A DNA stretch of 10,612 bases from Victivallis vadensis. Its GTDB lineage: Bacteria > Verrucomicrobiota > Lentisphaeria > Victivallales > GWF2-50-93. Numbering within the stretch: the first letter of the stretch is position 1; the number at the start of each line of letters is the position of its first letter. The position numbers and the translations under genes were made by a program. The notes beneath the pieces are model-generated. The model saw nothing but the letters and a program-made list of their open reading frames with translations, did no database searches and was not told the DNA's origin. Where the stretch lies: NCBI GenBank assembly GCA_020718525.1, contig DYRX01000135.1, positions 1 to 10,612 of the forward strand, written 5' to 3'. This document shows positions 1 to 7,035 of this stretch, piece by piece.

Positions 1-2182
1 ATTTCAGAGTTTCCCACACGTTTCCAAGCTCCGCAAGGGCGTCGCCTGAAAGTTTGTTCTTTGCAAGACTCATTCTGCGTGAGAGCTCCATTACCACGAG
101 GGAGTGGTCCGCCACGCTCTCCGCATCGTTGACGCAGTCCATCAGGAGGGGAATCAGCTCCGCCTGCTCCACAGTCAAAGGCCGGCTTGTGAGCCTGACT
201 AGATATTCCATGGAGTCCTCCTGCATCTGATCAATTCTTGATTCCGTCTTCTCAATTTCGCGGGCTGTTTCCTCATTGAAATGTCCGGCAAAGAAAAATT
301 CGTCCATCACTTTCCGCAACATTGAAAAAGCTTCGTCAAGCATTAGAGAAACCTCGACGGTAACCTGTTCGATCGCGGCTGGCGGAGAATCCAGAAGATG
401 TGGCTCCAGAACAGTTGTTCTAACGAGGCTCTCATCCTTGACCCGGATGATCTTGTTGCAGACAATTTCGAAGTATCCGATGAAAGGCAGGAAGAGCAGA
501 ACATTGCAGACATTGAACATCGAGTGCGCTACAGCTATGTGCCTTTCGATGTTCTGCGGAATCTCACCAAAGACCTCCCCGGGAGTGATCGCATCAACCA
601 AATACATGAATATCGGTATGTCGGTTCCGGGAAAAGGTATAAAAAAAAGAATGAACATGTACATGACTCCCAGTACATTGAACATGACGTGCGAAAGAGC
701 CGTTTGTCTCGCCTTTTCGTTTGTCCCTATTGACGCGAGCACGGCCGTTATGGTGGTGCCGATATTGTCTCCGAGTATCAGCGGAACTGCTGTCCAAAAG
801 TTCAGAAGCCCGCTTGATGCGAGCGCCAAGGCAATTCCGATGGTCGCTGAACTGCTCTGTATGAGAACGGTCATCGCGGTTCCTATGCCTATCGCGCCTA
901 TTATCGCTCCAATGGGCATTCTTCCATTCACCGGCTCGCAGTCGAATGTCCTGAAAAAGTTCACAAATTCTGGGAAGTCCGCGATTTTTTTCAGCTCGTC
1001 TCCCATGATTATCATTCCGAAAAACAGCATCCCAAAGCCGAGAACTGCCTGTCCCCATCCTTTCAGATTGGATTTCTTTGCAAGAAGAAGAACTATGACT
1101 CCTGCAATAATAGCCGGAAATGCGAGATCGTTTATTTTGAACGAAATGATCTGGGCTGTGACAGTGGTGCCTATATTGGCTCCGAATATGACGCCAATTG
1201 CCTGGCGCAAACTCATGATTCCGGCGTTTGTAAACCCGACAATCATGACTGTAGTCGCGCTCGACGACTGAACGATGCCTGTCACTACTGCGCCCGCCAA
1301 AACCGCGCTCAAGCTGTTTGAAGTGAAAAACCTAAGTATCTCCCTCATTCTGTCGCCCGCCACTATCTGCAGGCCGTCGCTCATCATTTTCATGCCGAAA
1401 ATAAAGATGGCAAGCCCTCCTGCGACGACAAAAACAAGTTTCCATATGTTCAGCCCCATGCCGCAGAATTCAATCCCCCTGACGTGCAGACCCCTTTCCG
1501 GATCGCTTAGCTCCGCCATGACCCTGTAGGTGCCCGTCGCATTGCCAAGCTTGAACTTGCTGGATGCCTCTCCGTCTCCATCGCTGAGCAGATTTGACGG
1601 ACTACATGACGCCTTGCTTTTTTCTTCCGGGGCCGAAACAATCTGAAAATAGACGGGGACTCCTGATATTGGAGAGGATGAGTTGTCCTGAATCTTCAGC
1701 CGGAAAGGTTCTGAAAGAGTCTGCCCTGTCCGTCCCTGCTGTCTATCTCCCGAAATGGAGACTCCGGAAACGACTCTTGCCATTGCTTTCGCCTTCGGAT
1801 GCCCGTCGGCTTCTATCAGTATGTAGGAGTCTCCGGTCTTTTTTCCGGCTCTTATTTTGCATCTTACGACACCCCCATGGTCGCTAAGCGGATTTGCGCA
1901 TTCGACTTTTGGCCCCGTGCCGGAAGAGTCCTGCGTGCTGAAGGATACAGAAACTCCTTCTATTGGACTTCTTGCTCCGCCACTTCCTAAAAAACCCTTC
2001 TTTGGAGGACCGAGAAGTTCAATGACCAGTGTTTTTTGACAAAGCTCATCGTGGGCGGCACACTGGTTGTTGCCCGAAATGATTTTGATCTGATCAACCC
2101 TGCTGTCATCTCCACTATCAGCGCACCCGCAAAATATAAAAATACTTGCGAGAAACAGGAAACACGTCTTAATTTTGCTCAT
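1..2182 (-). CDS. Na+/phosphate cotransporter family protein with N-terminal lipoprotein signal and Ig-like repeats, PhoU-like C-terminus (3' end outside window)
   Basis: Reading the minus strand from the ATG at 2182-2180 gives an uninterrupted frame of 727 codons to the window edge, so the C-terminus is missing. Residues 1-20 form a hydrophobic signal ending in FCGC, a plausible lipobox with Cys20 lipidated. Residues about 50-235 contain two similar beta-rich repeats (SPIEGVSVSF at 72-81 with LSDHGG at 99-104; SPISGVPVYF at 170-179 with LSDGDG at 199-204), resembling invasin/Big_1 Ig domains. From Trp247 a polytopic membrane region begins. It carries the duplicated Na/Pi motif, QSSSATT at Gln305 and QSSSATI at Gln442, each followed by a G-x-NIGTT loop (GANIGTT, GDNIGTT). 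From about residue 600 a helical, acidic PhoU-like region starts. The family couples Na+ entry to phosphate uptake across the inner membrane. The transporter identity is secure; the Ig extension is unusual for the family and its role is unknown. The ribosome binding site is weak, and the signal peptide decides the start. Confidence 0.93.
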   Translation of the reverse strand, partial: MSKIKTCFLFLASIFIFCGCADSGDDSRVDQIKIISGNNQCAAHDELCQKTLVIELLGPPKKGFLGSGGARSPIEGVSVSFSTQDSSGTGPKVECANPLSDHGGVVRCKIRAGKKTGDSYILIEADGHPKAKAMARVVSGVSISGDRQQGRTGQTLSEPFRLKIQDNSSSPISGVPVYFQIVSAPEEKSKASCSPSNLLSDGDGEASSKFKLGNATGTYRVMAELSDPERGLHVRGIEFCGMGLNIWKLVFVVAGGLAIFIFGMKMMSDGLQIVAGDRMREILRFFTSNSLSAVLAGAVVTGIVQSSSATTVMIVGFTNAGIMSLRQAIGVIFGANIGTTVTAQIISFKINDLAFPAIIAGVIVLLLAKKSNLKGWGQAVLGFGMLFFGMIIMGDELKKIADFPEFVNFFRTFDCEPVNGRMPIGAIIGAIGIGTAMTVLIQSSSATIGIALALASSGLLNFWTAVPLILGDNIGTTITAVLASIGTNEKARQTALSHVMFNVLGVMYMFILFFIPFPGTDIPIFMYLVDAITPGEVFGEIPQNIERHIAVAHSMFNVCNVLLFLPFIGYFEIVCNKIIRVKDESLVRTTVLEPHLLDSPPAAIEQVTVEVSLMLDEAFSMLRKVMDEFFFAGHFNEETAREIEKTESRIDQMQEDSMEYLVRLTSRPLTVEQAELIPLLMDCVNDAESVADHSLVVMELSRRMSLAKNKLSGDALAELGNVWETLK

Positions 2183-2462
2183 AAAAAGATCCGCAATGTT
2201 AGTTTTCTGTTAGGACTTTAGCCTCTCAACTGGGATTAGTCTAATAAATATTTGAAATTATTTGCCGCTTTTGCGTTGATGAGATCCTTCTGCGGCATTA
2301 TACTTTGGGCACGTTTAAGATAAAATGGAGTAGGACTCAGGAAATAATAGGATAAAACCGATCTTGCTCCTTATGCAGAGCAGTCGTTTGTTCAGAAAAT
2401 AAAGGCGCAGTTTTGGAGAAAAGATTGTTTTAATCCGACACATAGAAAGGCGCCTGCCTGTC
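2183..2462. other. Divergent intergenic region
   Basis: This 280-base AT-rich stretch separates the minus-strand Na/Pi gene from the plus-strand deacetylase operon. It holds one convincing plus-strand promoter and, overlapping its -10 box, a perfect TATAAT on the minus strand (2302-2297) that has no good -35 partner. I see no Pho-box-like direct repeat, no riboswitch-like structure and no further gene. A nine-codon ATG frame in the leader (from 2374) looks accidental. Confidence 0.6.
2276..2304 (+). promoter_or_regulatory. Predicted sigma70-type promoter of the deacetylase-nth operon
   Basis: The -35 box TTGATG (2276-2281) and -10 box TATACT (2299-2304) are separated by exactly 17 bases. Transcription would start near 2311, giving a leader of about 150 bases before the ATG at 2463. 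The same -10 area reads TATAAT on the opposite strand, so it could also help the divergent transporter gene, but that direction lacks a clear -35 box. Confidence 0.55.
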
Positions 2463-3371
2463 ATGGAAATTCAAGTTTCAATTGAAAAATGGAAGTCTGG
2501 AAAAATATCGCCCTTGATGATGTTTTTCGACGACAGCATCGAATCCCACATCAAGAACGCGATACCGGCTCTGTCCGCGAGAGATCTGATCGGCACATTC
2601 TACCTGAATCCCGGCGCAAAATGGTTCGACCATGCCGCCTGGAATTCGGTCGCCGCAAAGACCAATATGGAGTTTGCGAACCACTCCTGGACCCACAGCG
2701 GAGCAAAAAATGCTGACGATGGCGAAGGCGAGATCGCCGCATGCAACGAATATGTGCTCGGACTCAAGCCTGAAAGAAAGATTCCGCGCCTTCTTTCCTT
2801 CGCATATCCCGGCGGATGCAAATGGGACGTGCCAGAGGAAGACAAAATAAAAGCCCTGAAAAAATACAATCTGATAGTGCGGCCGACTAGCGCAGGACGC
2901 TCCGCGGGAGTCCACGTGAAAACCGCCAGCGAGCTTAAAGCCCTGGTCGAGGCTGGCATTTCCACGGGCAGTCCAATCGTGATCGGCTTTCATGGCGTCG
3001 GCGGCGAATGGCTGTCAATTGATCTGCCAATTTTCACCGAACTCCTCGACTTCGTCTCTGAAAACAAAAGCTCGATCTGGAGCTCAGATCCTGTAAGCAT
3101 CTACAAATATGAGATGGAGCGCGACAGCTCGACGGTCCGCATTTCCCGCATTGAAGGAAGCTCCGCCTCCAGAATCTCTCTTGACTGCCCTCTGGATCCC
3201 CTTTACGACGAGCCGCTCACCCTTTCCATACAAAAGACCTCCACCATCGGATCCTTGCGAATTTCGCAGGCTGGACAAGCCTTGCAACAATTTATTGCAG
3301 GAGACAAGCTCTGCTTCGACGCAGTGCCAAACCATGGAGAAATTCTGATCGAGCATGAACAGACTGCCTGA
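2463..3371 (+). CDS. Polysaccharide deacetylase-like (NodB homology) protein, no signal peptide
   Basis: The 302-residue product shows the NodB/CE4 motif order. MFFDDS has Asp23-Asp24 at the place of the TFDDG catalytic/metal Asp pair. NHSWTH supplies His74 and His78, the metal-binding H-x3-H. FAYPGG at 113-118 corresponds to the RxPYG motif, and GFHGVGG has His177 at the position of the C-terminal catalytic His. The family removes N- or O-acetyl groups from carbohydrate polymers using a divalent metal. There is no signal peptide or membrane segment, so it appears cytoplasmic and may act on a soluble sugar intermediate. Residues about 215-302 form a beta-rich tail with no catalytic motif, possibly an accessory domain. 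It is the first gene of a three-gene overlapping operon; an AAAGG at 2446-2450 lies about 12 bases before the ATG, a long spacing. The substrate cannot be told from sequence. Confidence 0.82.
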   Translation: MEIQVSIEKWKSGKISPLMMFFDDSIESHIKNAIPALSARDLIGTFYLNPGAKWFDHAAWNSVAAKTNMEFANHSWTHSGAKNADDGEGEIAACNEYVLGLKPERKIPRLLSFAYPGGCKWDVPEEDKIKALKKYNLIVRPTSAGRSAGVHVKTASELKALVEAGISTGSPIVIGFHGVGGEWLSIDLPIFTELLDFVSENKSSIWSSDPVSIYKYEMERDSSTVRISRIEGSSASRISLDCPLDPLYDEPLTLSIQKTSTIGSLRISQAGQALQQFIAGDKLCFDAVPNHGEILIEHEQTA

Positions 3372-3999
3372 AGCATACAGAATTTTGGAAAAGACCTATG
3401 GTCCGCAAAAATGCTTCCTTGCGCATAAAAACCCCTTCGAACTCCTTGTCTGCACAATCCTGTCTGCTCAATGCACCGACGCCAAAGTGAACGCCGTTTC
3501 TCCATTTCTCTTCGAACGTTTCCCGACTCCTGATCTGCTCGCAGACGCGACAATAGGCGAGATAGAAAAAATCATAAAGCCAATCGGTCTCTATCATGCA
3601 AAGGCAAAGTACATCGCGCACGCTTCAGAAATGATCTGCAAAAAGTTCGCCGGGGCTGTTCCCGCTGAAATGGACAAGCTCGTCTCTCTGCCGGGAGTGG
3701 GCAGAAAGACTGCAAACGTCATTCTCGGCAATGCGTTCGGACTGCCGTCCTTCCCGGTTGACACACATGTTTCAAGAATCGCGCAGAGAATGGGCATATC
3801 GGAGAATAGAGATCCGGCAAAAATCGAAAGATATGTCTGCCGCAATCTGGCGGAAGAGCTTCTTACGGAGTTCTCCCATCTTCTCATTGTACACGGCAGG
3901 AAAAGATGCAGGGCGCGCGCGCCCGACTGTGAAAACTGCGAAATTCGCAGTCTCTGCGGATACGGAAAAGCAAACGACAAAAAAAGGAAAGCAAAATGA
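3355..3999 (+). CDS. nth: Endonuclease III (DNA N-glycosylase/AP lyase)
   Basis: The 214-residue protein is a full-length endonuclease III, close to the usual 211-residue size. It has the helix-hairpin-helix LPGVGRKTA with the catalytic Lys118 and the VDTH motif with catalytic Asp136, equivalent to Lys120 and Asp138 of the E. coli enzyme. The C-terminal 4Fe-4S ligands are Cys185, Cys192, Cys195 and Cys201 in the exact C-x6-C-x2-C-x5-C spacing. It excises oxidised pyrimidines and nicks the resulting abasic site in base excision repair. The start overlaps the deacetylase gene by 17 bases in another frame, and the stop overlaps the next gene as ATGA, so translation is likely coupled on both sides. 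A short basic tail follows the cluster domain. Confidence 0.97.
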   Translation: MNRLPEAYRILEKTYGPQKCFLAHKNPFELLVCTILSAQCTDAKVNAVSPFLFERFPTPDLLADATIGEIEKIIKPIGLYHAKAKYIAHASEMICKKFAGAVPAEMDKLVSLPGVGRKTANVILGNAFGLPSFPVDTHVSRIAQRMGISENRDPAKIERYVCRNLAEELLTEFSHLLIVHGRKRCRARAPDCENCEIRSLCGYGKANDKKRKAK

Positions 4000-5393
4000 G
4001 AACACTGCTCCCGCTCGCATTGATGGGATTCGCAATTTTAGCCTCTTCAGCCGAGAAAGGTCTTTTTCTCGACACAGCTTCGTCGTTTGGAAAGCAGATC
4101 CCGCCTATTTCACACCACACCTGGAGCTCCGAGCTCAAGGCCAATGCGGGCAGTTTCAGCGGATATGAAATATCTCCGGAATCCGTCAAACTGCGCATCT
4201 CTCCTGAATTCCCCTGGCAGAAGATGGACAAAATACAGACTCTCAGGACAAGGCACACGTATCTGCCGCCGGAATGCGACTTCGTGCGAATAAAAGCCAG
4301 GGCTCTGAGCGGATCCTTCAAAGTCTGCCTCGGCGGTCCTACAGTTTATTTCGGATGCAGTGACGTCTTCAGCCCCGAGATCGAGATCATCCCTGACAAG
4401 TCCGGCGATTGGAAAACTTTTGATTTCGACTTGAACGGCAATCTTTCAAGAAACATGAGGAGAGCTGGCAGGACTTCCGGACTACCTCGTCCCCAATACA
4501 GCAGATGGGTGCAGGAGCCTCTTTCTCTCTATGCGTTAAATGGCTCGTCGGGCGAACTGGAAGTCGCCTCGATCGAATATATGTCGCAGGGAGTCGGCGG
4601 AGCGCAAATCACAAGTTCGGACGAATCCAAAGCGCCTGAAAACAGCGAGACTCTTGCTAATTTCGCAAATCCTTCCGATCATCAAAGGGCATTTACGCTC
4701 ACGCTGGAGGAAAAGCTCCGCCCGAACGGTGCCGTCCCGGTGCTTGTGGGGGAGATTCCAGATGGAAGGACAAAGATTGAAACCGAGCCAGGAAAAGTCC
4801 GCGTATGGCATCCTCCGCCAAAAATCGGTTTCGAAAAAGACTGCGTTGTCTTCACAAAACGATTCGCGGAAGAGCTGGTCTTCGGCGGAATCAAAATAAA
4901 TGGAGTCAATGGATGCAACGCCATTGCTTTGAAGATCAAAGCATCTCCAAGAAAATCTCCGCCGCCAGGCGCAGTCCTCGACATCCTTCTCATCTCCTCT
5001 CCATCATGCTCCGCCTTCGACTGGAAGGCATTTTCAGTCTCCGTGGACTGGGCGAAGAAGCCGCCGTTCAATTTCGACGCCTTCATGGGCTGGGGTGAAG
5101 CTGGGAAAAACGATTTCTCCCTCTACCATGCAAGGGCGCTTCTCCCTCCGGACGAATGGCGCTGGCTCATTGTACCCCTCAATGATTTCCTCTGCTGTTA
5201 TGGCGAAGGCGCCGAAGGATCTGCGAATTTCGCAAAAATGCTTCCGCCAAAATCTTCGGAAATAGTTGGAATAGCATTTCTGGCTCCGTTCAGACACTGC
5301 GGAGACGAAACGCGGATTTCTGTGAAAGAAGTCAGACTTGCACAAATTCCCGCCGCTCTGGACAAAGCCAGCTACAAGCAGTTGCGTCCCTAA
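3996..5393 (+). CDS. Exported protein with two beta-sandwich-like domains, function unknown
   Basis: This 465-residue protein begins with a short Sec-type signal peptide (Arg2, a hydrophobic core at 4-16, likely cleavage after ASSA at 16-19) and has no other membrane segment. Two regions share a layout. At about 85-200, GDWKTFDFDLNG (137-148) precedes a closing strand ELEVASIEYMSQ. At about 285-455, DEWRWLIVPLNDF (386-398) precedes TRISVKEVRLAQ. The aromatic 'W then alternating hydrophobics then D/N' strand and the closing strand are typical of galactose-binding-like or carbohydrate-binding sandwiches, so a periplasmic or surface sugar-binding role is an inference. No catalytic motif is visible. 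The gene starts in an ATGA overlap with nth and has a good AAGGAAA site about six bases upstream. It ends the operon. Confidence 0.75.
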   Translation: MRTLLPLALMGFAILASSAEKGLFLDTASSFGKQIPPISHHTWSSELKANAGSFSGYEISPESVKLRISPEFPWQKMDKIQTLRTRHTYLPPECDFVRIKARALSGSFKVCLGGPTVYFGCSDVFSPEIEIIPDKSGDWKTFDFDLNGNLSRNMRRAGRTSGLPRPQYSRWVQEPLSLYALNGSSGELEVASIEYMSQGVGGAQITSSDESKAPENSETLANFANPSDHQRAFTLTLEEKLRPNGAVPVLVGEIPDGRTKIETEPGKVRVWHPPPKIGFEKDCVVFTKRFAEELVFGGIKINGVNGCNAIALKIKASPRKSPPPGAVLDILLISSPSCSAFDWKAFSVSVDWAKKPPFNFDAFMGWGEAGKNDFSLYHARALLPPDEWRWLIVPLNDFLCCYGEGAEGSANFAKMLPPKSSEIVGIAFLAPFRHCGDETRISVKEVRLAQIPAALDKASYKQLRP

Positions 5394-5592
5394 GGGGCTG
5401 ATTTCAACAATCGCAAATAAAAATCCCTCCTTTTCCATCTCAGGCATCTTTGTCCCAGAGCTTAAATGCAGTTTTTCCACCTCCTGCCCTTTCGATTCCT
5501 TCAGATGCCTGATCCAGGAAAAGCTGGAGTTTTTCCCTGACTTTCGGCTGGATGGTCAATGCAGGGTAGAGCACTTGCAAACATGTCTAGAA
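5394..5592. other. Convergent intergenic region between the exported-protein gene and the kinase
   Basis: Two convergent transcription units end here. I find no strong intrinsic terminator. The best short hairpin is GGAAAA (5517-5522) with TTTTCC (5531-5536) around an 8-base loop, without a proper T-run for either direction. Much of the interval (5440-5586) is open on the minus strand and is annotated separately as a possible gene remnant. Confidence 0.4.
5440..5586 (-). pseudogene. Possible 3' remnant of an unidentified gene
   Basis: Downstream of the kinase stop and after a second in-frame TAG (5589-5587), the same frame stays open for 48 codons to a TGA at 5442-5440. The translation has ordinary protein character: YPALTIQPKVREKLQLF, then LDQASEGIERAGGG, then KTAFKLWDKDA at the end. 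Its codons (agg, gga, gaa, ctc, ctg) match the style of the neighbouring genes. There is no ATG; GTG (5574-5572) or TTG (5580-5578) could start it, but no Shine-Dalgarno sequence is evident. It may be the tail of a deleted gene, a short real gene, or chance. I do not recognise the family. Confidence 0.35.
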
Positions 5593-6951
5593 CTATTTAT
5601 TACCAAACACAGTTGCCGCCTCATCGTAGTTTTTTAAAAAGCCTTTTCCAACGGCGGCGCTGAGAGCCGCGCCGCATGCCGCCTCTTCCTGGCAGTCGGG
5701 CAGATGCAGTTTCATTCCAAATACATATTCGGCCATCCTCCTCTGCAGTGGATTTGCCCGGAGTCCATTTCCAGAACCGGCTAGACGACTACACCTTTTT
5801 CTCGTTGATTCCGGAAACAGGCTGTAGAATTCAAAGAGCTCCGTCGCAATCCCCCGCAGAAAGGCGGAGACAATATTTTCGGCTGTAAAATTGTCTACAG
5901 TGAGATTCCCTATTGCTCCACGGCAGGATGGCTCCCTTCGAGAACCATCGAATCTTGTGTCAACAATTGGAAGCCCGGAAATCTCGTCAGGAAACGGAAG
6001 TTCAGACATTGCGGAATAGTAGTCAATTCCCGGTCCGCATGAAAAAAGCTGTGCCGTGCTTTCGAAAAATTTTTTCAATATCGCATAGGCTTTTCCGCCA
6101 CAAAGCGGAGCACCGACAAGAAGGTATCCGCCATCCATGAATGGACGCGTATCCAGCCCCTCGACCCGGATAAATTTTCGCAGATGCACCGATACCTGGC
6201 TTCCTGTTCCAATATTGAGAAGGATTGATTTCCGGAGGCTTCCTGACGCTGCAAGAAAACTTGCCTGATTGTCTCCTATCGCCGAATAGACGCCTGTCCC
6301 ATCCTTCATTTTTCCTATTTCCACGCAGCCACGGACAATCTTCGGAAAGAACGACGCGTCCATTCCTGCGGACGATATGGCGTCACCGTCGAAGCGGAGT
6401 TTCTCAAGATCAAAGATGCCAATGCTCGCCGCGTCCCCGGAATCAGTCATAGGCTCTGAAAGTCCTGAGAGACGCATCGCCGCGTAGTCGTGAATAGTGC
6501 AGAATGAACGGGCTCCATCCGGCACCAGCTTCTTCCTGATGTTGTAGAAATGCGTGACAGCTCCCATGCCGCTTGAAAGCGGATAAGCACTTTTCTCGGA
6601 GAGAAAGGAAGCGTAAGTGCCTGCGCCTCTCAAGGGCTGGCGCCCCCTTCCGTCCTGCCAAGTGTAAAGAGGGCTCTGCGGCCTCCCCTTGCCGTCAAGA
6701 TACAATATTCCGTGCATCTGGCCAGTCAGACCTATTCCAGAGACAGGACTATGATCTCTAAGAAGACGCCTCATCACTCCCTGTACAGTGCTGTATATCT
6801 TTTCGGGCGCCTGCAATGCCTCCCATGGTTCCGAGCCTCTGATCGAGCCAGGATTTCTCTCCGTGACCGAGGAGATAACCCTTCCCTCGGATGCGTCAAT
6901 GACCACTCCGCAAATTGTGCTCGTGCCTATGTCCAAACCCATGAATCTCAT
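5593..6951 (-). CDS. FGGY-family carbohydrate kinase (xylulokinase/sedoheptulokinase-like)
   Basis: The 452-residue protein is an FGGY kinase, which phosphorylates a sugar or polyol with ATP in the cytoplasm. Visible motifs are the N-terminal phosphate loop GLDIGTST (Asp7), TGQMHG (76-81) and YTWQDGRG (96-103), which match the sugar-binding part of xylulokinase and sedoheptulokinase relatives. IGDNQASF has Asp227 at the catalytic-base position, and NIGTGSQVSV is the second ATP-site motif. The C-terminal SGNGLRANPLQ and EEAACGAAL segments are also typical. Length is slightly short of the 480-520 usual for xylulokinases. The start is supported by AAAGGAG (6967-6961) nine bases upstream. It diverges from the glycyl radical enzyme across a shared promoter region, so both probably serve one sugar-use pathway. 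The exact substrate is not decidable from sequence; ketose sugars are the best guess. Confidence 0.9.
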   Translation of the reverse strand: MRFMGLDIGTSTICGVVIDASEGRVISSVTERNPGSIRGSEPWEALQAPEKIYSTVQGVMRRLLRDHSPVSGIGLTGQMHGILYLDGKGRPQSPLYTWQDGRGRQPLRGAGTYASFLSEKSAYPLSSGMGAVTHFYNIRKKLVPDGARSFCTIHDYAAMRLSGLSEPMTDSGDAASIGIFDLEKLRFDGDAISSAGMDASFFPKIVRGCVEIGKMKDGTGVYSAIGDNQASFLAASGSLRKSILLNIGTGSQVSVHLRKFIRVEGLDTRPFMDGGYLLVGAPLCGGKAYAILKKFFESTAQLFSCGPGIDYYSAMSELPFPDEISGLPIVDTRFDGSRREPSCRGAIGNLTVDNFTAENIVSAFLRGIATELFEFYSLFPESTRKRCSRLAGSGNGLRANPLQRRMAEYVFGMKLHLPDCQEEAACGAALSAAVGKGFLKNYDEAATVFGNK

Positions 6952-6982
6952 ATTTTTTTTCTCCTTTTATCAAGAAAGTGCA

Positions 6983-7011
6983 TTGAAAAAATATTGGTAT
7001 TGTCGTATAAT
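6983..7011 (+). promoter_or_regulatory. Sigma70-type promoter of the glycyl radical enzyme gene
   Basis: TTGAAA (6983-6988) and a perfect TATAAT (7006-7011) are spaced by 17 bases. Transcription would begin near 7018, leaving a leader of only about 18 bases, followed by an ideal AAAGGAGG site (7022-7029) six bases before the ATG at 7036. The -10 box lies inside an inverted repeat, so a bound repressor would block it directly. Confidence 0.8.
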
Positions 7012-7015
7012 ACCA
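6995..7015. promoter_or_regulatory. Putative operator: inverted repeat covering both divergent promoters
   Basis: The arms TGGTATT (6995-7001) and AATACCA (7009-7015) are perfect inverted copies around a 7-base centre. The repeat covers the -10 boxes of both divergent promoters. A 21-base even palindrome in this position is typical of GntR- or LacI-type operators. The GntR-LacI regulator encoded at 9387 is the likely ligand, by proximity only. Confidence 0.6.
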
Positions 7016-7035
7016 CTTGACAAAGGAGGATTCAA
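7007..7035 (-). promoter_or_regulatory. Divergent sigma70-type promoter of the FGGY kinase gene
   Basis: On the minus strand, TTGAAT (7035-7030) and TATTAT (7012-7007) are 17 bases apart. The -10 box is preceded by TGG, forming an extended TGn -10 element. Its -10 box overlaps the plus-strand -10 box of the radical enzyme promoter base for base except one. Initiation would be near 7000, giving a leader of about 48 bases before the kinase ATG at 6951. Confidence 0.6.

Noticed and set aside
276..1271. Long plus-strand open frame of 331 codons
   Set aside because: It lies antisense to the Na/Pi gene; its Met/Pro/Ser-rich translation has no domain logic, while the minus strand gives clear transporter motifs across the whole stretch.
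2297..2302. Minus-strand promoter for the Na/Pi gene (perfect TATAAT)
   Set aside because: No -35 hexamer at 16-18 bases and no TGn extension; the same bases serve the better plus-strand promoter.
3355..3371. Frameshifted fusion of the deacetylase and nth
   Set aside because: Both proteins are complete with proper ends; the 17-base overlap is normal operon packing.
5034..5480. Minus-strand open frame of 148 codons with an ATG
   Set aside because: It mostly overlaps the exported-protein gene in antisense and ignores the better-looking frame in 5440-5586.
5517..5536. Intrinsic terminator between convergent genes
   Set aside because: The stem is only six AT-rich pairs and lacks a downstream T-run in either direction.
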